DNA from: Bacillus sp. SD088
Lineage (GTDB): Bacteria > Bacillota > Bacilli > Bacillales > Bacillaceae_C
Direction: 5' to 3'
Assembly: GCF_017355205.1 (NCBI RefSeq)
Contig: NZ_JADIJK010000002.1
Location: forward strand, 234,798 to 298,797
Length of the DNA stretch: 64,000 bases
The notes under the pieces are model-generated. The model was not told the DNA's origin. It saw only the letters and a list, made by a program, of their open reading frames with translations, and ran no database searches. Positions within the stretch are counted from its first letter, which is position 1. Each line of letters begins with the position of its first letter. This document shows, piece after piece, positions 46,010 through 55,228 of this stretch. The translations under genes were made by a program, and so were the position numbers.

Positions 46010-46798
46010 CTAAAAATCAGAAATAGGCTCATACACTCGGACATAATCAATTTCAAACGTTTTTGGAAAGGCAGTCGTTAAATCAGGATTTCCCGGCCAA
46101 TTCCCGCCAACAGCAAGGTTTAATTGTAAATAAAATGCTCTGTTAAATGGCGCCGGGAAGGGTTCTTGCTCTTTTCCTTTTTCATGAGAAAACCACGTAC
46201 TTTGTTTCGCATAAAGTTGGTCATCAACAAACCACCGCATCTCAGTAGGTGTCCATTCCAATGCGAAAATATGATAGTCTGTGGAGAAATCTCCGTTGCT
46301 AAGAGTATAGCTTTTCCCCGTGTACGTATGAGGATGACCATAATGTAACGTTCCATGAACTGTATTGGGAGCGCTGCCGATCAACTCCATAATGTCGATT
46401 TCACCACTGCTAGGCCATTCCCCATATTTCACCATATCAACTGGCATCATCCAAAAGGCTGGCCAAATTCCTTGACCCTTTGGCGTTTTAGCTCTAGCTT
46501 CAAATCTGCCATATGTCCATTCGGCCTTTCCCTTTGTTATCAATTTTGCCGACGTATAGGCATTATCTTCATAGGTTTCTTTCAATGCGCGAATAACTAA
46601 CTTTCCATTTTCTAAGTAAGCGTTTTCTTTACGAGCCGTATAAAACTGCAACTCATTATTCCCAAAACCACCTCCTCCTTCAACTCGGGTCCACTTCGAT
46701 CGATCGATCTCATCACCATCGAATTCGTCTGCCCAGATCAATCTCCATTCATCTTGAGAAACACTTGTATCTATAGTTTTTCCTGAGTTTATCTTCAC
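46010..46798 (-). CDS. GH16 family beta-1,3-glucanase (laminarinase), no signal peptide
   Basis: A 262-residue single-domain GH16 enzyme. The motif EIDIME (133-138) gives nucleophile E133 and acid/base E138, and the extra residue (ExDxxE) marks the laminarinase branch. The substrate-binding WPAFWMMP and the end FEIDYVRVYEP are typical. It starts with GTG at 46798 behind AGGAGGAGG and has no signal peptide, which is unusual because these enzymes are normally secreted. It may act on imported oligosaccharides, or leave the cell in another way. A LacI operator lies 26 bases upstream. Confidence 0.9.
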   Translation of the reverse strand: MKINSGKTIDTSVSQDEWRLIWADEFDGDEIDRSKWTRVEGGGGFGNNELQFYTARKENAYLENGKLVIRALKETYEDNAYTSAKLITKGKAEWTYGRFEARAKTPKGQGIWPAFWMMPVDMVKYGEWPSSGEIDIMELIGSAPNTVHGTLHYGHPHTYTGKSYTLSNGDFSTDYHIFALEWTPTEMRWFVDDQLYAKQSTWFSHEKGKEQEPFPAPFNRAFYLQLNLAVGGNWPGNPDLTTAFPKTFEIDYVRVYEPISDF

Positions 46799-46823
46799 TT
46801 TAAAACCTCCTCCTTTAAAAAAT

Positions 46824-46837
46824 CGAAACCCATTTCG
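46824..46837. promoter_or_regulatory. LacI operator before the GH16 gene
   Basis: CGAAACCCATTTCG, the reverse complement of the site at 47887-47900. It lies between the lacI-type stop and the GH16 start. Confidence 0.65.
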
Positions 46838-46854
46838 TCAAAGGGCAAAAAATA

Positions 46855-47862
46855 TTATTTGATGCTTTGGCATGATTCTCTTACTATTATTTTAGTAGGA
46901 ATCATATTCATGGAAATCGTTTCTTTACTATCAATAGCCTCCATTAAAATATCAGCTGCTTTCCCGCCTATGCGCTTCGTATTCTGTCTAATCGTCGTTA
47001 ACTTTGGCGTAGTATATTGAGCTAATTCAATATCATCAAAGCCAATAACAGAGATGTCTTGAGGAACTCGAAGACCACGATCTTTAATAGCTTGTACGGC
47101 GCCAAGAGCCATATAATCGCCGGCAACAAAAACAGCCGTTGGACTCTCTGCTAAATTCAGAAGTGTTTGCATCGCTTGATACCCACTATCATAAGTAAAA
47201 TAACCGCCATCAACGATCCATTCCGCTTTGATCGGTAATCCATACTGCTTTAGCGCTTGTTTAAACCCGTCTCTCCGTTTTGGCCCGGAAAAGGTGTCAT
47301 CTCCTCCTGAAATATGGGCGATGTTTCTATGCCCTAAAGAATATAAATAGTCTAGTGCTTCAAAACCACCGCGATAATTATCTGAACAGATCGTACTGCC
47401 GTGTTCTGATTCCATATCAATTAAGACACAGGGGATATCACTTCTAAGTAATTCCTGTACATCTTCATTATGATAATCAGAATGAACAATAATAACGCCG
47501 TCAATACTCCTAAACTGGCAATGCTCCAAGTAACTAAATTTCCCGTTTCCAATATCCTTTGAAATGAACATTAAGTCATATCCTTTAGATTCAATGCTTT
47601 CTTTGAAACCTTCAATGACTGCATTAAAAAATGGGTGTTTAATCCCTCTTCCCGAGGATTCTAAATAGAGAACGCCAACTGTCCATGATTTCTTTGTTAA
47701 AATAGTCCTCGCATGTGAGTTAGGGAGATAACCCATTTCCTTTGCTACTTTTAAAATTTCGTTTTTAGTTTTAGTACTAATATCGGAATAATCATTAAAG
47801 GCCTTAGAAACAGTTGTTGCTGAAAATCCTGATTTTAAGGCAACATCATAAATTGTAGGCAA
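46855..47862 (-). CDS. LacI-family transcriptional regulator of the GH16 operon
   Basis: About 335 residues. The helix-turn-helix begins PTIYDVALKSGFSATTVSKAF and the sugar-binding domain ends with VIGFDDIELAQYTTPKLTTIRQ. The start is set at TTG 47862: GAGGTG lies seven bases upstream and the product then begins M-PTIYDV, the usual LacI start; the upstream ATGs at 47877 and 47868 lack a proper ribosome site. Identical 14-bp sites CGAAATGGGTTTCG lie 25 bases before this start and before the GH16 gene, so it likely represses itself and the GH16/lipoprotein genes. Confidence 0.88.
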   Translation of the reverse strand: MPTIYDVALKSGFSATTVSKAFNDYSDISTKTKNEILKVAKEMGYLPNSHARTILTKKSWTVGVLYLESSGRGIKHPFFNAVIEGFKESIESKGYDLMFISKDIGNGKFSYLEHCQFRSIDGVIIVHSDYHNEDVQELLRSDIPCVLIDMESEHGSTICSDNYRGGFEALDYLYSLGHRNIAHISGGDDTFSGPKRRDGFKQALKQYGLPIKAEWIVDGGYFTYDSGYQAMQTLLNLAESPTAVFVAGDYMALGAVQAIKDRGLRVPQDISVIGFDDIELAQYTTPKLTTIRQNTKRIGGKAADILMEAIDSKETISMNMIPTKIIVRESCQSIK

Positions 47863-47886
47863 ATTCATACACCTCATTTTTTAGAA

Positions 47887-47900
47887 CGAAATGGGTTTCG
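47887..47900. promoter_or_regulatory. LacI operator before the regulator gene
   Basis: CGAAATGGGTTTCG, an imperfect palindrome (CGAAA/TTTCG arms), 25 bases upstream of the regulator start and repeated inverted at 46824-46837. Confidence 0.65.
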
Positions 47901-47910
47901 TGTTAAATAT

Positions 47911-47994
47911 ACAGTATCACCTTCAAAAAAAATAATCAACAGAATTAATAAAAAATTTTGAGTTTTTTATTATATGTCAAGATTCTATTTTTTT
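47911..47994. repeat. duplicated 84-bp segment, copy A (upstream of the lacI-type gene)
   Basis: About four fifths of the positions match 60780-60863 without gaps, including AAATAATCAAC, AATTTTGA and ATTATATGTCAA. This copy includes what should be the promoter region of the lacI-type gene. Confidence 0.65.
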
Positions 47995-48010
47995 ATCGAC
48001 AAAAATAAAC

Positions 48011-48052
48011 AAAACCGAACTAACATAGGGATAAGAGTGTTAGTTCGGTTTT
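48011..48052 (-). terminator. bidirectional terminator after the asd remnant
   Basis: AAAACCGAACTAACA and TGTTAGTTCGGTTTT form a perfect 15-bp stem with a 12-base loop. On the minus strand it is followed by TTTATTTTTG and would end the asd transcript. Confidence 0.8.
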
Positions 48053-48155
48053 GAATTATAGAAGCATATTTATTATTTTCTCTAATTGCTTCCGAAGATA
48101 TTTTTCGCTACATCTAACCGACTCCTACACCACCTTTGCTTTTACTCAAGAAAAG

Positions 48156-48503
48156 TTACAAAATCTGCACCGCATTTACTGAAGCGCCTTTACGAGTGTT
48201 GTCACTAACGGTAAACAAGTTAATTGTATTAGGGCGACTGCTATCCACGCGGACACGACCGACAAATACCTCGTTGCGTCCGTTTGCGATTATTGGCATT
48301 GGATAGATGTTATTTTCGCCACCATCCCAGAAAATAGCACCTGGGGCCTTCTTTAAAATTTCTTCAATGTCATTGATGTCAAATCCCTTTTCAAATTCAA
48401 CGTTAATGCTGACACTATGGCAGTTTTCAATCGAGACACGAACAGAAGTCGCAGAGATAGCAAGATTAGGCTTGTGAAGAATTTTGCGTGTTTCGTTTAT
48501 CAC
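48156..48503 (-). pseudogene. asd: aspartate-semialdehyde dehydrogenase, C-terminal third only
   Basis: The 115 residues (INETRKIL start, CHSVSINVEFE with the active-site histidine, YPMP and GRNEVFVGR, DNTRKGASVNAVQ end) match the C-terminal part of Asd, about 345 residues long in full. The nucleotide-binding domain and catalytic cysteine are missing. The break is sharp, at about 48501, where sequence belonging to an IS4-family remnant begins. The gene is therefore dead; a functional asd must be elsewhere, since the enzyme is needed for lysine, methionine and cell-wall diaminopimelate. Confidence 0.85.
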
Positions 48504-48562
48504 TCAAGTTTCGGACATGAAAAATAAGCCTCAATCATTGTGGCTCAAGGGCTGCGCTTCAT

Positions 48563-49138
48563 TCAGCTATCAGGGATACGTGTATGGAGCAACGAATTCT
48601 TTAAAAAACCCGGTAATTTACTGAAGAACCGGTCAAAAAATTGGTTAATTTGTTCGTCGGTCAGAAGATATTCTTCCGCCATGGTCGAACTGATTATGTC
48701 CAGTATCATCATCAGGACCTCAGCGAATCGAATATCTTCCATCTCATCGCAGCACAAATAGAATAGCTGTCCAATGGTTCTTGGATCCTCTTCTTCCCGG
48801 ACACTGAGTGAAAGCATCATATAACGGAGGAAAACAATCGTAGTGTGAGCCGTCATGAAATCATAGCTACGACACTGAAATTCCTTTGCCAATCGTAAAT
48901 TGGATTTAACCACCTTGGAAAAGCACTCGACTTCCCAACGCTTGCCATAAATACGAATGGCATCTTCTTCTGTATGTTCGAGGTTGGTTGTTAAAAGTGC
49001 GAGCCACTGTTTAGACCGGTTCCTATCGCGGACAAATACGATTCGTGCTTGGATTTCTTTTCCACTTTCATCGTCATGACGAAGTCCAACTACAATGCTT
49101 GCAAGGATTTTAGCACGTCCACGCTTTTTGCGAACCAT
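48563..49138 (-). pseudogene. IS4-family transposase, C-terminal part
   Basis: About 191 residues with the YGKRWEVECFSKVVKS stretch (the YREK-like region carrying the third catalytic acidic residue of DDE transposases) and CRSYDFMTAHTTIVFLRYM. Full IS4 transposases have about 450 residues; the N-terminal part with the first two aspartates is missing, cut at 49139 where the Mu-type transposon starts. The sequence from 48504 to 48562, starting CACTCAAGTTTCGG, is probably the IS end that interrupts asd. Confidence 0.8.
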
Positions 49139-49145
49139 TTTGTAA

Positions 49146-49639
49146 AGATTCCAGGTATGGCTGAGTGAGTGTTACCAACACAAATCGCATTCAGCACTCC
49201 CTGAAGGGGCTAGCCCGGAGGCTGCCTATCGCAGTGACCGCAAGCCGTTACGTTTCTAGATCCAGAAACGTTAGCCAATGCCTTTCTTCACTGTGAAACT
49301 CGTAAAGTGGACAAATCCGGATGTATCAGTTTTATGGGAAAGAAATACGAGGTCGGACTCACTTTTATCGGTTGTAAAGTGGATATAGTGTATGATCCTG
49401 CGGATAATACGGAGTTAACGATTGAATACGAGGGTCACCCTTCCTGGATTGCCCGTGAACTGGTTATTGGGGAACGAGCTGGTAAACGCCCTGCTATGCC
49501 TGAGCACATAAATAAGCAGCCAACAGAGAACTCAAGATTACTGAATGCAGCTGAGATACAGTATGAATCCCGTCAGTCTAAACAGATGACCGCTGTCTCC
49601 TATCGCAATGTAAAGAAAGGAGACATGGGCCATGTTTGA
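49146..49639 (+). pseudogene. Mu/IS21-like integrase-catalytic transposase, C-terminal part with frameshift
   Basis: The frame from 49146 reads WLSECYQHK...HSALPEGASPEAAY up to about 49250, then a one-base shift is needed to continue as LDPETLANAF and KVDKSGCISFMGKKYEVG to the stop at 49639. This is the end of the rve core and the beta-barrel C-terminal domain of a Mu-type transposase. About the first 300 residues are missing. It overlaps the start of the ATPase gene, as in intact elements. The DNA is visibly more GC-rich than the flanks, in line with transfer. Confidence 0.75.
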
Positions 49640-50339
49640 GATATTCTATGATTTGAAAAGAACCCCATTTACGCGAAACATCCCAACCGGTTGTGACGGG
49701 CGATTCCGGAACCGGAAAAACCACCACACTCCGAAGGTTTTATGATCAGTTGGATCCCGGTCGATTCAAGATTCTGTATTTAGCAGATTCAAAGTTAACA
49801 CCTCGTCACTTTTATAAGGGTTTGCTAGAGCAGTTAGGCTGTGTAGCAAAGTTCAAACGGCAATTGCGCCAACAGATTGAAGTGATGCGAGGCATTCATG
49901 GCTTGCAGCCGGTCGTCATTGTCAATGAAGCCCATTTACTGGATCGGGAGATGTTGGAGGAGGTTCGCTTTTGCTTAATTTCAAAATGGACGCCGAAGGA
50001 CCGATGGCACTGATCCTTGTAGGTCAAAGCGAACTGTGGGACCGCCTCCGGCTCCAATCCTTTGCCGCCATCCGTCAAAGAATCGACCTGCAATGCAAAT
50101 TGCCTCATTATGACCGGGCTCAAGTAGGTGAATATGTACAACAACATTTGATTAGTTCTGGAGCACAAAGGGATATTTTTACAGAGGCAGCGATTGACGA
50201 AATCTATCAATTTTCCAACGGAACCGCCAGACTGATAAATAAAGTTTGTATGCATTCCTTACCCTACGGCTTTCAAAATGAACAACGAATCATTTACGAT
50301 CACATGATCAAAAGGGTAATTGATGGTGAATTATCATGA
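49632..50339 (+). pseudogene. ExeA/TniB-like AAA ATPase of the transposon, deleted and frameshifted
   Basis: It starts MFEIFYDLKRTPFTRNIPT, then jumps to VVTGDSGTGKTTTLRRF (Walker A) in another frame, so roughly 25 residues that should lie between are deleted. Walker B is PVVIVNEAHLLD. A second shift near 49970 is needed to continue into LNFKMDAEGPMALILVGQSELW (sensor 1 region) and the C-terminal lid. The protein would have been the target-selecting ATPase partner of the transposase. It cannot be made as one chain now. Confidence 0.8.
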
Positions 50340-50557
50340 AAAGCTATACAGAGATGATTTAAGATGACGTTCAGGATCGTTGGATCATCCATTTAAGTGG
50401 CCGTACTTTCGGCCTTCACTGTGGGGAATGCTTTAACCTGGACATTGGTTCCATAATGATCCCTTGTCGAATAGAGGTTGATAGCCATTGGTATGTCATG
50501 ATTGGAGAGGCACGCTTGAATTTACGCCCCCAGGATATCTACAAGGTAGTCATTTAA
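50336..50557 (+). pseudogene. DUF5348-like accessory gene of the transposon with early stop
   Basis: ATG at 50336 overlaps the ATPase stop as ATGA. After eight codons (MKSYTEMI) a TAA interrupts the frame, which otherwise continues DDVQDRWIIHLSGRTFGLHCG for about 64 more codons to 50557. This matches the small DUF5348 proteins that accompany ExeA-type transposon genes. The stop is probably a point mutation. Confidence 0.65.
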
Positions 50558-50580
50558 ATGTGATAAGAACTTTCATACCC

Positions 50581-50627
50581 TCGTCGTCAAGTGATGGAAA
50601 AGTTTTTCTTCCATTACTTGATGACGA
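50581..50627. repeat. inverted repeat after the transposon genes
   Basis: TCGTCGTCAAGTGATGG (50581-50597) pairs with CCATTACTTGATGACGA (50611-50627) except for two wobble positions. No T run follows. It may be the transposon's own terminator or part of its end. The sequence from 50628 to 50823 shows nothing recognisable. Confidence 0.5.
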
Positions 50628-50823
50628 GGCCACCAAGCGATAGCGCGGTAGCTATACCATGCATGGTTAAATATTTATCAAAAACAAGAAGGAATAGTCA
50701 GGTCGATATTCCTTCCTTTTATTCACTATTATGGCCAATGAGACTGGCAACTGGCGGACAACTAACAATATCAATTTTAGGGCGTTTTAAGGTATCAGTA
50801 ACAGATAACGGATTAAATATTTG

Positions 50824-51100
50824 TTATGCTAGCTTTTTCATTACCAGAAAAAATGGAATGAAGGCTAGTGTGGCAATTGCGCCAAATGCGATTCCGGCTG
50901 CAAAGCCAAAGCCCCAAGGGTATCATAACCTCCATATCCATACCCCCCAATTCCGCAGGGAGGACCACCTAATGGTCGAAGGAATCTCTATCTGGAGATA
51001 CTCTTTCAATAATGCCTCGATGAACTTCTCCGTAATGTGTGCGAATTTCAACTGCTCTCCCAATACCTCGATTACAAATATGATAATAGTGTGCCGACAA
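50824..51100 (-). pseudogene. small Gly/Tyr-rich hydrophobic protein gene, two frameshifts
   Basis: On the minus strand AAGGAGGTG lies seven bases before TTG 51100, which opens SAHYYHICNRGIGRAVEIRTHYGEVHRG, IIERVSPDR. A shift near 50978 then gives LRPLGGPPCGIGGYGYGGYD, and another near 50915 gives PWGFGFAAGIAFGAIATLA, a membrane segment, to the stop at 50824. The pieces join into one sensible 90-residue protein with a basic start, a glycine/tyrosine-rich middle and a hydrophobic end, a layout seen in small Bacillus proteins. The perfect ribosome site marks it as a former gene. The plus-strand frame across this region is an antisense shadow. Confidence 0.6.
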
Positions 51101-51265
51101 ATTATTACACCTCCTTAATTACAACAGTAATGTTGACTTTATTAAGGTATTCTTACAATTTGATATTAGAGTAGTCGACAACACAAGGCGATGGTGGAAA
51201 AGCAGGTTTATCATGGAAGAGGTATCATTCATATGGTTTTATAGCATTAAAGATTTAAATTAAAA

Positions 51266-51313
51266 ACCTCATTTATATACACCACGGCGAACCGTATCAT
51301 AAGTAAATGAGGT
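51266..51313 (-). terminator. stem-loop before the Nudix gene
   Basis: ACCTCATTTA (51266-51275) pairs with TAAATGAGGT (51304-51313), with ACGG/CCGT as an inner stem. On the minus strand it is followed by TTTTTAATTT. It could end leftward transcripts or act as a leader structure for the Nudix gene. Confidence 0.5.
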
Positions 51314-51374
51314 ATTATATTAATATTATTAGTGATACGATAAAATGAATACAAACACGGAGAGAGAGATATGT

Positions 51375-51989
51375 ATGTTTCTGGATAAACTGAAAGAACA
51401 GTTAAATCAAAATAAATCTCTATTTATAGGCGAGGAAACTGCTTTTCGTTCAGCTGTTTTGATTCCGTTAGTTCAAGTGGAAAATGAATGGCATGTCCTA
51501 TTTGAAGTTCGTGCAACTACTATGAGAAAACAGCCAGGTGATATTTGTTTTCCTGGAGGTAAAATCGACGCTACTGATGAATCCCCACTGGCAGCAGCTT
51601 TAAGAGAAACATATGAAGAATTAGGTGTCGATACACAAAAGGTCACGGTTTTAGGACAATTAAGTCCCTTTATTGCTTTTCCTTCCTTTGTGATCTACCC
51701 ATTTATAGGAATCATAGATTACAATCAAATCATTCATTCTTACAACAAGGAAGAAGTAGCTGAGGTATTTACGGTACCAGTCAATTGGCTATTGGATTAT
51801 GAGCCTTATATGCATTTAGTTTCCCTAGAACCAATGCCTTCAACAGATTTTCCTTTTGAAAAAATAATGAACGGTGTCGGGTATCAATGGAGATCCCGTT
51901 CAATGGAAGAATGGTTTTTTGATTATGAGAAGTATACCATATGGGGGTTTACAGCAAGGATTTTAAAGCATTTTATTGAGATGATATAA
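51375..51989 (+). CDS. Nudix hydrolase, CoA pyrophosphatase (NudL/YeaB type)
   Basis: About 204 residues from the ATG at 51375, with GGAGAGAG upstream; the earlier ATG at 51345 has no ribosome site. The Nudix box is GGKIDATDESPLAAALRE followed by TYEELGV, with all conserved residues. Just before it, VRATTMRKQPGDICFPGG is the UPF0035 motif specific for CoA pyrophosphatases, which cut CoA or oxidised CoA to phosphopantetheine and 3',5'-ADP. It is monocistronic. Confidence 0.9.
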   Translation: MFLDKLKEQLNQNKSLFIGEETAFRSAVLIPLVQVENEWHVLFEVRATTMRKQPGDICFPGGKIDATDESPLAAALRETYEELGVDTQKVTVLGQLSPFIAFPSFVIYPFIGIIDYNQIIHSYNKEEVAEVFTVPVNWLLDYEPYMHLVSLEPMPSTDFPFEKIMNGVGYQWRSRSMEEWFFDYEKYTIWGFTARILKHFIEMI

Positions 51990-52255
51990 TAAACACCTCA
52001 ATCGCCTTGAAAAATTCTCCTCGAATGATGTATCGTTACTCCTATGCGTAGTTGGGAGAACAACAAGAGATTGAGTTTTCCTATTAAATTGAAAGATTTT
52101 TATAATATAAGCGTCAAACAATCTCTCTTAAAAAGAAACAAAAATAATGGCCGAACTTATATAAGGTTTCAGCCACTAAGGTTTTGTGAATCTCTATAAT
52201 GAATTATTAAAATTCACCTTTTTACTTCCTTTGCTTATTAATTAATGCTTTTACT

Positions 52256-52297
52256 AAACAAAAAAACGTGCAGCAATTAATTTATATGCTACACGCT
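52256..52297 (-). terminator. terminator of the NagB/ROK/GPH/M81 operon
   Basis: On the minus strand CGTGTAGCA and TGCTGCACG (plus 52287-52295 and 52267-52275) form a stem with one mismatch, followed by TTTTTTTG. It sits 13 bases after the M81 stop. The rest of the gap 51990-52309 is AT-rich with no gene. Confidence 0.75.
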
Positions 52298-52309
52298 GGA
52301 ATGCAATTT

Positions 52310-53734
52310 TTAATCCAAAGGAAATAACGGTCTTGGAACATGACGGTAATTGATTTTCTCTATACGTTGATATGTCGCACCAGGTGTCATGGAGAGAATG
52401 TCCAACTTAGAAATGGCACTTAACTCGTTGAATAAGTATCCTTGTTTTACTACAATTATGTCATAATCCTCAATATTTAATCCGGCACGGGTAAAGTGGT
52501 TTAACGTAATAAACGATTCCCCACGATTAGCGACAACAACATCTAAATTGCCAACAGAAACTGTGCATACGTCTCCTACTTTGTCACTTGTAGCATTTAA
52601 GTATCCTAGAAGATCACCTTTGGATTTAAGTGTTCCTTCTAACAATACTGGTCGACTATCTTCATCTACCTTTGTTCCAACTTCAACTGTGACAGTCTCC
52701 CCTACCTCGTAACCATTCAGTCTTTCATATGCATTTGGATCGTAAACGGCGGAAATTAACACCTTTTTTTCGCCTAAATCCTTATTTTTAAATAAATCCA
52801 ACAGCAAGGTGCTCATCCCAATTGCTCCGGCCGTTGTATTATCTCCGGAATCGGAAATAAAGATTGGTTTTACTTGTTCATTAAGTGCCCTTTCTATAGA
52901 TTCTTCTGGGTCAAGCACAACAGCATCAAAATCAAATTCATGGCGTTTACTATACACATAACTAACTAATTCTTCTTTTACCTTTTCAACAATTTCTTCG
53001 TATTCTTCAGATTCAGGAATAACGAAGATAGAGGAAGCTGTATTTTCCGAATCACTCCAAGCATGACAAATGAAAAATGATGCAGTCGAAATTCCTTTTA
53101 TTTTTTCAACCTCATATAACTTTTCAAAGATAGAACGGAGCGGTTCACTTTTGCCAAGTGCTTTTTCACCAGGAATGATCATTGGCAATCTAGTAAACAC
53201 AGGCCTGATCTTCGTATTATTTTTTACACAATCTACTAATAGTTGTGCGGTCTCTTTCTCGACTTCACGTTGGTCAACATGCGGTACTGTTCGATACGCC
53301 TTTACAATGTTGATGTACTTATAATAGTCTAATGCGATATTACCATGAATATCCATTGTTAGAGAGATTGGAACTTCTGGGCCAACACATTCTCGAATTT
53401 CTTTCACGAGTGCTAGTTCACCTGAACCAATTTCCTCAACAACCATCGCTCCGTGCAGATGTAACCAAATACCGTCGATATCTGTATTTTGTTTTAATGT
53501 GGAAATAAATTTATCTGCAAAGTATCTATATGCCTCTTTTTTTACAATGCCTGATGATAATGCTGTTGCATAAATACTTGGTATTACTTCAATACCATTT
53601 TCCCTAAATACTTCTGTTCCAGCAAGACGGCTAGCAGCATCCTCACCTTCTGCTAATACAAAATCATGAATGTCTGTTAGGATCGGATTAAATGTGTTTG
53701 TTTCGTGGTATAGACAGCCTACAACAACTTTCAT
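52310..53734 (-). CDS. M81/MlrC-family metallohydrolase
   Basis: A 474-residue protein of the DUF1485/MlrC family, named after microcystinase C. The N-terminal YHETNTFNP motif, the IWLHLHGAMVVEE and LTMDIHGN segments with candidate zinc ligands, and the ISDSGDNTTAGAIGMST stretch are visible. Cytoplasmic, no signal peptide. It is last in an operon with a GPH symporter, a ROK kinase and a NagB-like deaminase, 13 bases after the symporter. Most members have no known substrate; here an amide or peptide-like bond in an amino-sugar conjugate is suggested by context only. Confidence 0.8.
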   Translation of the reverse strand: MKVVVGCLYHETNTFNPILTDIHDFVLAEGEDAASRLAGTEVFRENGIEVIPSIYATALSSGIVKKEAYRYFADKFISTLKQNTDIDGIWLHLHGAMVVEEIGSGELALVKEIRECVGPEVPISLTMDIHGNIALDYYKYINIVKAYRTVPHVDQREVEKETAQLLVDCVKNNTKIRPVFTRLPMIIPGEKALGKSEPLRSIFEKLYEVEKIKGISTASFFICHAWSDSENTASSIFVIPESEEYEEIVEKVKEELVSYVYSKRHEFDFDAVVLDPEESIERALNEQVKPIFISDSGDNTTAGAIGMSTLLLDLFKNKDLGEKKVLISAVYDPNAYERLNGYEVGETVTVEVGTKVDEDSRPVLLEGTLKSKGDLLGYLNATSDKVGDVCTVSVGNLDVVVANRGESFITLNHFTRAGLNIEDYDIIVVKQGYLFNELSAISKLDILSMTPGATYQRIEKINYRHVPRPLFPLD

Positions 53735-53747
53735 TTCTATATCCCCC

Positions 53748-55115
53748 TTATTTAAGTTTCAAAGCGTTAACGATGTCAGCATGTTCTTTATCCAATCTGT
53801 AAAAGAATAATACAACGACTTGAAGAACCGTGATGAGAACGGGCAATCCTATCATTAACATTATAATCATATTTTTCACCTGATCTGTAATGGCCTCTGG
53901 ATTATATCCAGCCCATCCGAGCGCATAAGCAAGAAGAGAAGAACCAAGGGCTACCCCGAATTTTGTCGAAAAGCTATAACTTGATACGAGTAACCCTTCT
54001 GGACGTTCGCCAAACTTATATTCCTGGTAATCTATCGTGTCACCGAGCATCGTCAAATTCGCAGGATCTCCGTATCCAATTAAGATATTGGCAATAAAGA
54101 AAATAATAGAGAATAGCACGACAGATTGACCATCCACGAAATAAAGTGAAGCAAGTAGCACTGCAGCAATCGCGTAGAAAAGCATACTTGAATTACGGCT
54201 GCTGAACTTTCTTAAAATAGAAAGAGCAAAGAAACCACCAGCTAAATTGGCAACATTTAATAAAGTAAGATAATAAGGCACCATATTAGGTTGAACAAGT
54301 ACGTAATTTACATAATAGATGAGAACACCATTCATAATCCCTAGCCTTACAAACCATAAAAAGGAATTTAATGAGGTAAGGACCCAATATTTATTTTTAA
54401 ACATATAACTAATAGAACGCTTTACATTCGTATTCTTCTTAGCTTCTTTAATCGGGAGTACACGCTCTTTACAATACTTAAAAGTGAGCCAGAATAAAAT
54501 GATTCCGATCACTGAATAAATTGCCATGACAATGGGAAATCCTAACTGCTGGTTTCCGCCACCAAGATAATTCACTAAAGGAAGTGTGAGAGAGGCCACT
54601 AAAATGGCTCCAATCGAACGACCAATCGCTCGATAACTGTTTAATTCACCTTTTTCTTTTGAGTCCCTCGACATCATTGGCATAAGAGCTCCATAAGGAA
54701 TATTAATCGCTGTATAAACAATACCCAATACTCCATACGTAATATAGGCGTAGATCAGCTTACCTGTATCAGAAAAATCAGGAGTAATAAAGGTAATAAC
54801 ACTTAAAATACCAAACGGAATAGCCATATAAAGTAAATATGGTCGTGCTTTCCCATGCTTACTATTCGTTTTATCCACAAGAATTCCCATTAATGGGTCG
54901 TTTAGCGCATCGAAAATCCGAGTAATAAGAAATAAGGTACCTACAGCTCCAGCCGCAAGTCCAAAAACATCTGTATAAAAGAATAACAGATATCCATTAA
55001 CCATTCCCCACACAAAATTTGAAGCAATATCTCCATAACCATAGCCGATTTTTTCTTTCAGACTCAGCTTCGGAGTAGAAAGTTTAGGTCCGTTATTTTG
55101 TAAAACTGGCTCCAT
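53748..55115 (-). CDS. GPH-family glycoside:cation symporter
   Basis: About 455 residues from the ATG at 55115, with a GAGGATGG-type site upstream; the longer frame to 55169 has a poor site. Twelve membrane helices. The MFS signature DPLMGILVDKTNSKHGKARPYLL between helices 2 and 3 is that of the glycoside-pentoside-hexuronide symporters such as MelB and XynB. It should import the sugar substrate of the operon, without phosphorylating it. The kinase encoded upstream then adds phosphate. Confidence 0.88.
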   Translation of the reverse strand: MEPVLQNNGPKLSTPKLSLKEKIGYGYGDIASNFVWGMVNGYLLFFYTDVFGLAAGAVGTLFLITRIFDALNDPLMGILVDKTNSKHGKARPYLLYMAIPFGILSVITFITPDFSDTGKLIYAYITYGVLGIVYTAINIPYGALMPMMSRDSKEKGELNSYRAIGRSIGAILVASLTLPLVNYLGGGNQQLGFPIVMAIYSVIGIILFWLTFKYCKERVLPIKEAKKNTNVKRSISYMFKNKYWVLTSLNSFLWFVRLGIMNGVLIYYVNYVLVQPNMVPYYLTLLNVANLAGGFFALSILRKFSSRNSSMLFYAIAAVLLASLYFVDGQSVVLFSIIFFIANILIGYGDPANLTMLGDTIDYQEYKFGERPEGLLVSSYSFSTKFGVALGSSLLAYALGWAGYNPEAITDQVKNMIIMLMIGLPVLITVLQVVVLFFYRLDKEHADIVNALKLK

Positions 55116-55228
55116 GGGTTTGCACCATCCTCTGTTGTATAAATCTATATTAGTAAAATTTCCTTGCATACCTTGCTAATTTTCCATTTCCTTTAAGCGC
55201 TTTCTACAAGTCGAGAAAACAATATTTT

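Noticed and set aside
50591..51118. 176-codon plus-strand open frame
   Set aside because: It lies antisense to the minus-strand frameshifted gene at 50824-51100, which has a perfect ribosome site and sensible protein pieces. The plus frame resembles nothing and has no ribosome site.
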